Source: Erodium maritimum | Taxonomy: Eukaryota; Streptophyta; Magnoliopsida; Geraniales; Geraniaceae | Direction of reading: 5' to 3' | Assembly (NCBI GenBank): GCA_963921825.1 | Contig: CAWUGU010000020.1 | Span: 20,885-84,884, forward strand | Length of the DNA: 64,000 nt | Shown: piece after piece, positions 61,303-64,000 of the stretch | How the letters are laid out: the number at the start of each line of letters is the position of its first letter | Position numbering within the stretch: the stretch's first letter is position 1 | Position numbers and translations under genes: made by a program | Notes under the pieces: model-generated | What the model was told of the DNA's origin: nothing | Databases searched by the model: none | Seen by the model: the letters and a program-made list of their open reading frames with translations, nothing else

Positions 61303-64000
61303 TTAAGGCATAGGCCTTCTTCTTTGTTCCATTTGAGGTGATGACTCCCACGGAAGAATATGACCTTCGATTTGAGGCGATATAGGCACCCTTACTTTAT
61401 TATCTTCCCACAGTTTTTTCTGAAGATTTACTGCCCACTCGATATTCTTCGGATCTTGACCACGTGTAATACGTGTTCTCGAAGCATAATCGTTTCCTTC
61501 TTTAAACAGTAATGACCAGTCCACACCTTTCGCGCCCCATACTACGTTTGGCAACTTATCGATCTCTCTGTGCTCTCTGAACTTATCAAGAGCATAGTTA
61601 TACGTCCAAAGATACTCTTTAGGACCTGGCACGATAAGGAAAGGAGCCTTATCACTACGTGGGTTAAGAAATGTTGGTGGAAAACCTTGCCCTACCACAC
61701 AGTTTCCTTTTAAGTCATAACGTGATTGAATAGAACGACCATCAGTTGCAAAAATACGTGGCTCATAGTCTTTTCCTTCACCCCAAAACTTACCTTTTGC
61801 CCTATCAATAAACTCGGTAGTTGGACCATTTTCTCCACCATAGTTGAAAGCAAGACGGCCTTTTCTGTCTATATAAGCCAACTTTTCTTCCTCCTCTAAG
61901 AAAGGAATAGATATAACAGGCTTAATCTTTTTCTTTGAAAGTCTGTCATACTCTTTTTTCTCGTCTGGCGTTAAATCGATATCTCCACCTAATGAGTTAT
62001 ACTCACTCATAGACACTTCTTCCGACTGAACTTCTTCTTTAACTTCCTTATCAGAAGACTTACCTCTGAAGAAGATATCAAAGAATCCTTTTTCTTTTTT
62101 ATCAACATCAAAGACTTTACCCTTTTCTTTTTTGGGAAGCAGGTTTTCGTCTAAAGGCATCTCTGGTTCTTTATGTGCTACATTATTAGCATTCACCTCT
62201 GCCGTTCTAACGATTTCAGTATCTTTTATTTCATCCTCAATGGCAAAAAGTTTTTCAAGATCGATTAATGGATGTGGCACGTTAAATCTTTCTGACAGGA
62301 ATAAAACATCTCCAGCCTCAAGATCCCAATCATCTTTAAAATTGCTAAACTTTTTAACATCCCCAACCCATTTAGTCAGCTTTTTAATATCTTCAGGTGT
62401 ATCAAGCTTTTCAATAACACCCATGTTTTTAGCAAGTTTTTCCCAACTATCTCCATTTTGAACTGTATAACGGTTTGTATCAAAATCAACAACCTCTTCA
62501 CAATCAGGAGACTGTCTGATTTCAAACAACTCAGATTGAGACATGCTGTTTTTACTGAAACCTTTCTGAGAGCGTCTTTCGATACCAAACATCATTGCTG
62601 TTTTGTTTGATTTGTCTTTACCCCAAGAGGCGGCAACAGCACCTAACATTTCATGTCTGAAATAACGACGACCCGTAACTGGCAGTTCGTTTGGCATAGA
62701 TTTTCTTATTTTGTCCTGATTCTCTTTTTTGAGCTTGTCCGGCTCTGCCTTACCCAGTTTTCTATCAAGACGAGTATGAAGCTCTGCCTCATTAAGATAA
62801 ATACTCACGCTATCAGTGTGGCGACTCATACCTACATAAGCAAGACGGAAATCCATTTTCTCAGAATCAATTAAGAACACCTTCTGAACAGTCTGACCCT
62901 GACTTGCATAAATCGTTGTAGCAAAGTTATGGACCACAGGAAAAGCGGCTTTGTTATCATGCTGGAAATCTTTCGTATTTAAAACCATACGTCCAGCAAT
63001 ATCTCCATCCATATCTACAACAATGTCATAAGAACCAGGCGTAACTGTACTTTCTTCAACTGCAACGATTCTTCCACTGTTTCTGTTAAATACACCTACT
63101 TTTTTAGGAACCCATGTTTTTCTATCCATGTTTTCTTTATTTTCAGGCGTTTCATACACGATTGTTTTTTTACTGTTAGCTCTTACAACTATTTCATCAC
63201 CAATAGCAAATGTCGTTTCCCACATTTTTCTACCATCTGTAACTTTAATAGGAGGCGTTTCAGAACCATAAACCAGCCCCATTTTCTTATAGGCAACACG
63301 AACCATTTTGTTCAGTTCAGTAACATCATCATTTGATAATGCTAAAATCAATGGACGCTTAGCAGGATTAGCCGCTTTATAAGATAAGAAGTCTCTTACT
63401 ACCATATTAAACTGATCTTTCTTATTTTTACACCAGTGAAGAGCTTCTTGCTGTAAGAAAGTATTGATTGCCATACCTGATTTTCTGAAAGAAAAATCTT
63501 TCACCGCATCACGATGAGTTTTTTGCTTCTGACGACGAATGGTGTCGATACGCGTTGTCCCATGATAATGAACAATAGCTTCCAGCGCACTCCCTGCGTC
63601 AACAGGGTTTAGCTGACGTGTATCACCTGTCAGCACTACTTTTATAGGATGATCACTATTCCTTGTCATCTCTAACAGTTTTTTCATATGACGAGAACCT
63701 ACAAGCCCAGCCTCATCAACGATCAGGACTGTTTTTTGTCTGAAGTAATCGATCCCCTGCTCTTGAGCCTTTTCAACATCTCTTGTAAGACCTTCAATAG
63801 CAGTACAATCATCAATACCTGTAGAAGCGGATAATACCGCAGCAGCATTCCATGAAAGCGCAGTTCCAATAATACGATAACCACTGTCAGTGAATGCTTT
63901 CTTTACGGCTGCCATTGTAAAGGATTTACCTGCTCCAGCCGTTCCTTCCACAACCGTAACCCTGTCGTTTGTTCTGCAGCAGGCAATAACAGCCTGAGTT
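61303..64000 (-). CDS. second TraA-type helicase paralogue (N-terminus outside window)
   Basis: The frame is open to the window edge (about 899 codons), reading TQAVIACCRTNDRV before EGTAGAGKSFT, in line with its paralogue. All domains match the 57924 protein: helicase motifs, LysM-like NGDSWEKLAKNMGV ... LEAGDVLFLSE, and the C-terminal RKGRLAFNYGGENGP and FWGEGKDYEPRIFATDG blocks. Linkers in between differ most. It ends MEQRRRPMP, a variant of the basic tail. The two genes are a tandem duplication. Confidence 0.85.
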   Translation of the reverse strand, partial: TQAVIACCRTNDRVTVVEGTAGAGKSFTMAAVKKAFTDSGYRIIGTALSWNAAAVLSASTGIDDCTAIEGLTRDVEKAQEQGIDYFRQKTVLIVDEAGLVGSRHMKKLLEMTRNSDHPIKVVLTGDTRQLNPVDAGSALEAIVHYHGTTRIDTIRRQKQKTHRDAVKDFSFRKSGMAINTFLQQEALHWCKNKKDQFNMVVRDFLSYKAANPAKRPLILALSNDDVTELNKMVRVAYKKMGLVYGSETPPIKVTDGRKMWETTFAIGDEIVVRANSKKTIVYETPENKENMDRKTWVPKKVGVFNRNSGRIVAVEESTVTPGSYDIVVDMDGDIAGRMVLNTKDFQHDNKAAFPVVHNFATTIYASQGQTVQKVFLIDSEKMDFRLAYVGMSRHTDSVSIYLNEAELHTRLDRKLGKAEPDKLKKENQDKIRKSMPNELPVTGRRYFRHEMLGAVAASWGKDKSNKTAMMFGIERRSQKGFSKNSMSQSELFEIRQSPDCEEVVDFDTNRYTVQNGDSWEKLAKNMGVIEKLDTPEDIKKLTKWVGDVKKFSNFKDDWDLEAGDVLFLSERFNVPHPLIDLEKLFAIEDEIKDTEIVRTAEVNANNVAHKEPEMPLDENLLPKKEKGKVFDVDKKEKGFFDIFFRGKSSDKEVKEEVQSEEVSMSEYNSLGGDIDLTPDEKKEYDRLSKKKIKPVISIPFLEEEEKLAYIDRKGRLAFNYGGENGPTTEFIDRAKGKFWGEGKDYEPRIFATDGRSIQSRYDLKGNCVVGQGFPPTFLNPRSDKAPFLIVPGPKEYLWTYNYALDKFREHREIDKLPNVVWGAKGVDWSLLFKEGNDYASRTRITRGQDPKNIEWAVNLQKKLWEDNKVRVPISPQIEGHILPWESSPQMEQRRRPMP

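Overview
The window is AT-rich, almost wholly coding DNA with short intergenic gaps, strong Shine-Dalgarno sites and hairpin terminators between convergent genes. It has no rRNA, ribosomal-protein or central-metabolism genes. It does have an array of tRNA genes, a Thg1-like and a CCA-adding tRNA enzyme, a class Ib ribonucleotide reductase operon, Hfq, RecX, several SF1 helicases, an HNH nuclease and many small lineage-specific genes. My inference is a very large (jumbo) tailed phage of a Gram-negative, probably enterobacterial, host. A big plasmid or chromid remains possible, because no virion, terminase or plasmid-replication gene lies in these 64 kb.

Layout. 1-2,870: a Thg1-like polymerase (cut by the window edge), two small convergent genes, and ten tRNA genes on the minus strand plus an eroded eleventh. 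Nine of the ten carry the Tyr anticodon GUA with a long variable arm. 2,900-5,410: small genes, including a GNAT-like protein and a lipoprotein. 5,440-15,210: an envelope-stress-type module on the minus strand: NfeD/YqiJ-like protein, YqiK-type flotillin (frame broken twice), a giant DUF3686 'DNA repair' AAA ATPase, TelA and a TelA-linked protein. 15,500-17,150: a ribbon-helix-helix-like protein and the CCA-adding enzyme. 17,190-24,740: FtsH and a MoxR-DUF58-TgpA transglutaminase operon. 25,590-29,380: nrdHIEF. 29,680-36,290: HNH nuclease, secreted DsbA-like protein, Hfq, UvrD/PcrA helicase, RecX and a DHH phosphoesterase. 36,380-38,950: a full SecA motor lacking the C-terminal zinc motif. 39,040-46,350: fast-evolving accessory genes (ankyrin proteins, a three-member paralogue family, two decayed genes). 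46,390-57,810: a large acidic membrane protein, ClpX, three exported proteins, an MgsA/RarA-tail protein and an HD-polynucleotide kinase (frame broken). 57,920-64,000: two tandem paralogous TraA-type helicases, the second cut by the edge.

How the genes may work together. One theme is tRNA supply and repair: a tRNA-Tyr array, a 3'-5' tRNA polymerase, a CCA-adding enzyme and a P-loop RNA-kinase-like protein. This would suit an element that must withstand destruction of host tRNA-Tyr (inference). A second theme is takeover of envelope and protein quality control: SecA, FtsH, ClpX, SPFH/NfeD, TelA, MoxR-DUF58-TgpA and a periplasmic thiol protein. A third is nucleotide supply and DNA processing. 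Several otherwise unrelated proteins share a short Arg/Pro/Met C-terminal tail (RPRMR type) or an N-terminal MAFGDKF-type segment. These look like sorting or packaging tags and are among the least explained signals here. Several genes carry single-base frame breaks, most of them next to homopolymers. These may be real decay or assembly errors and should be resolved from reads first.
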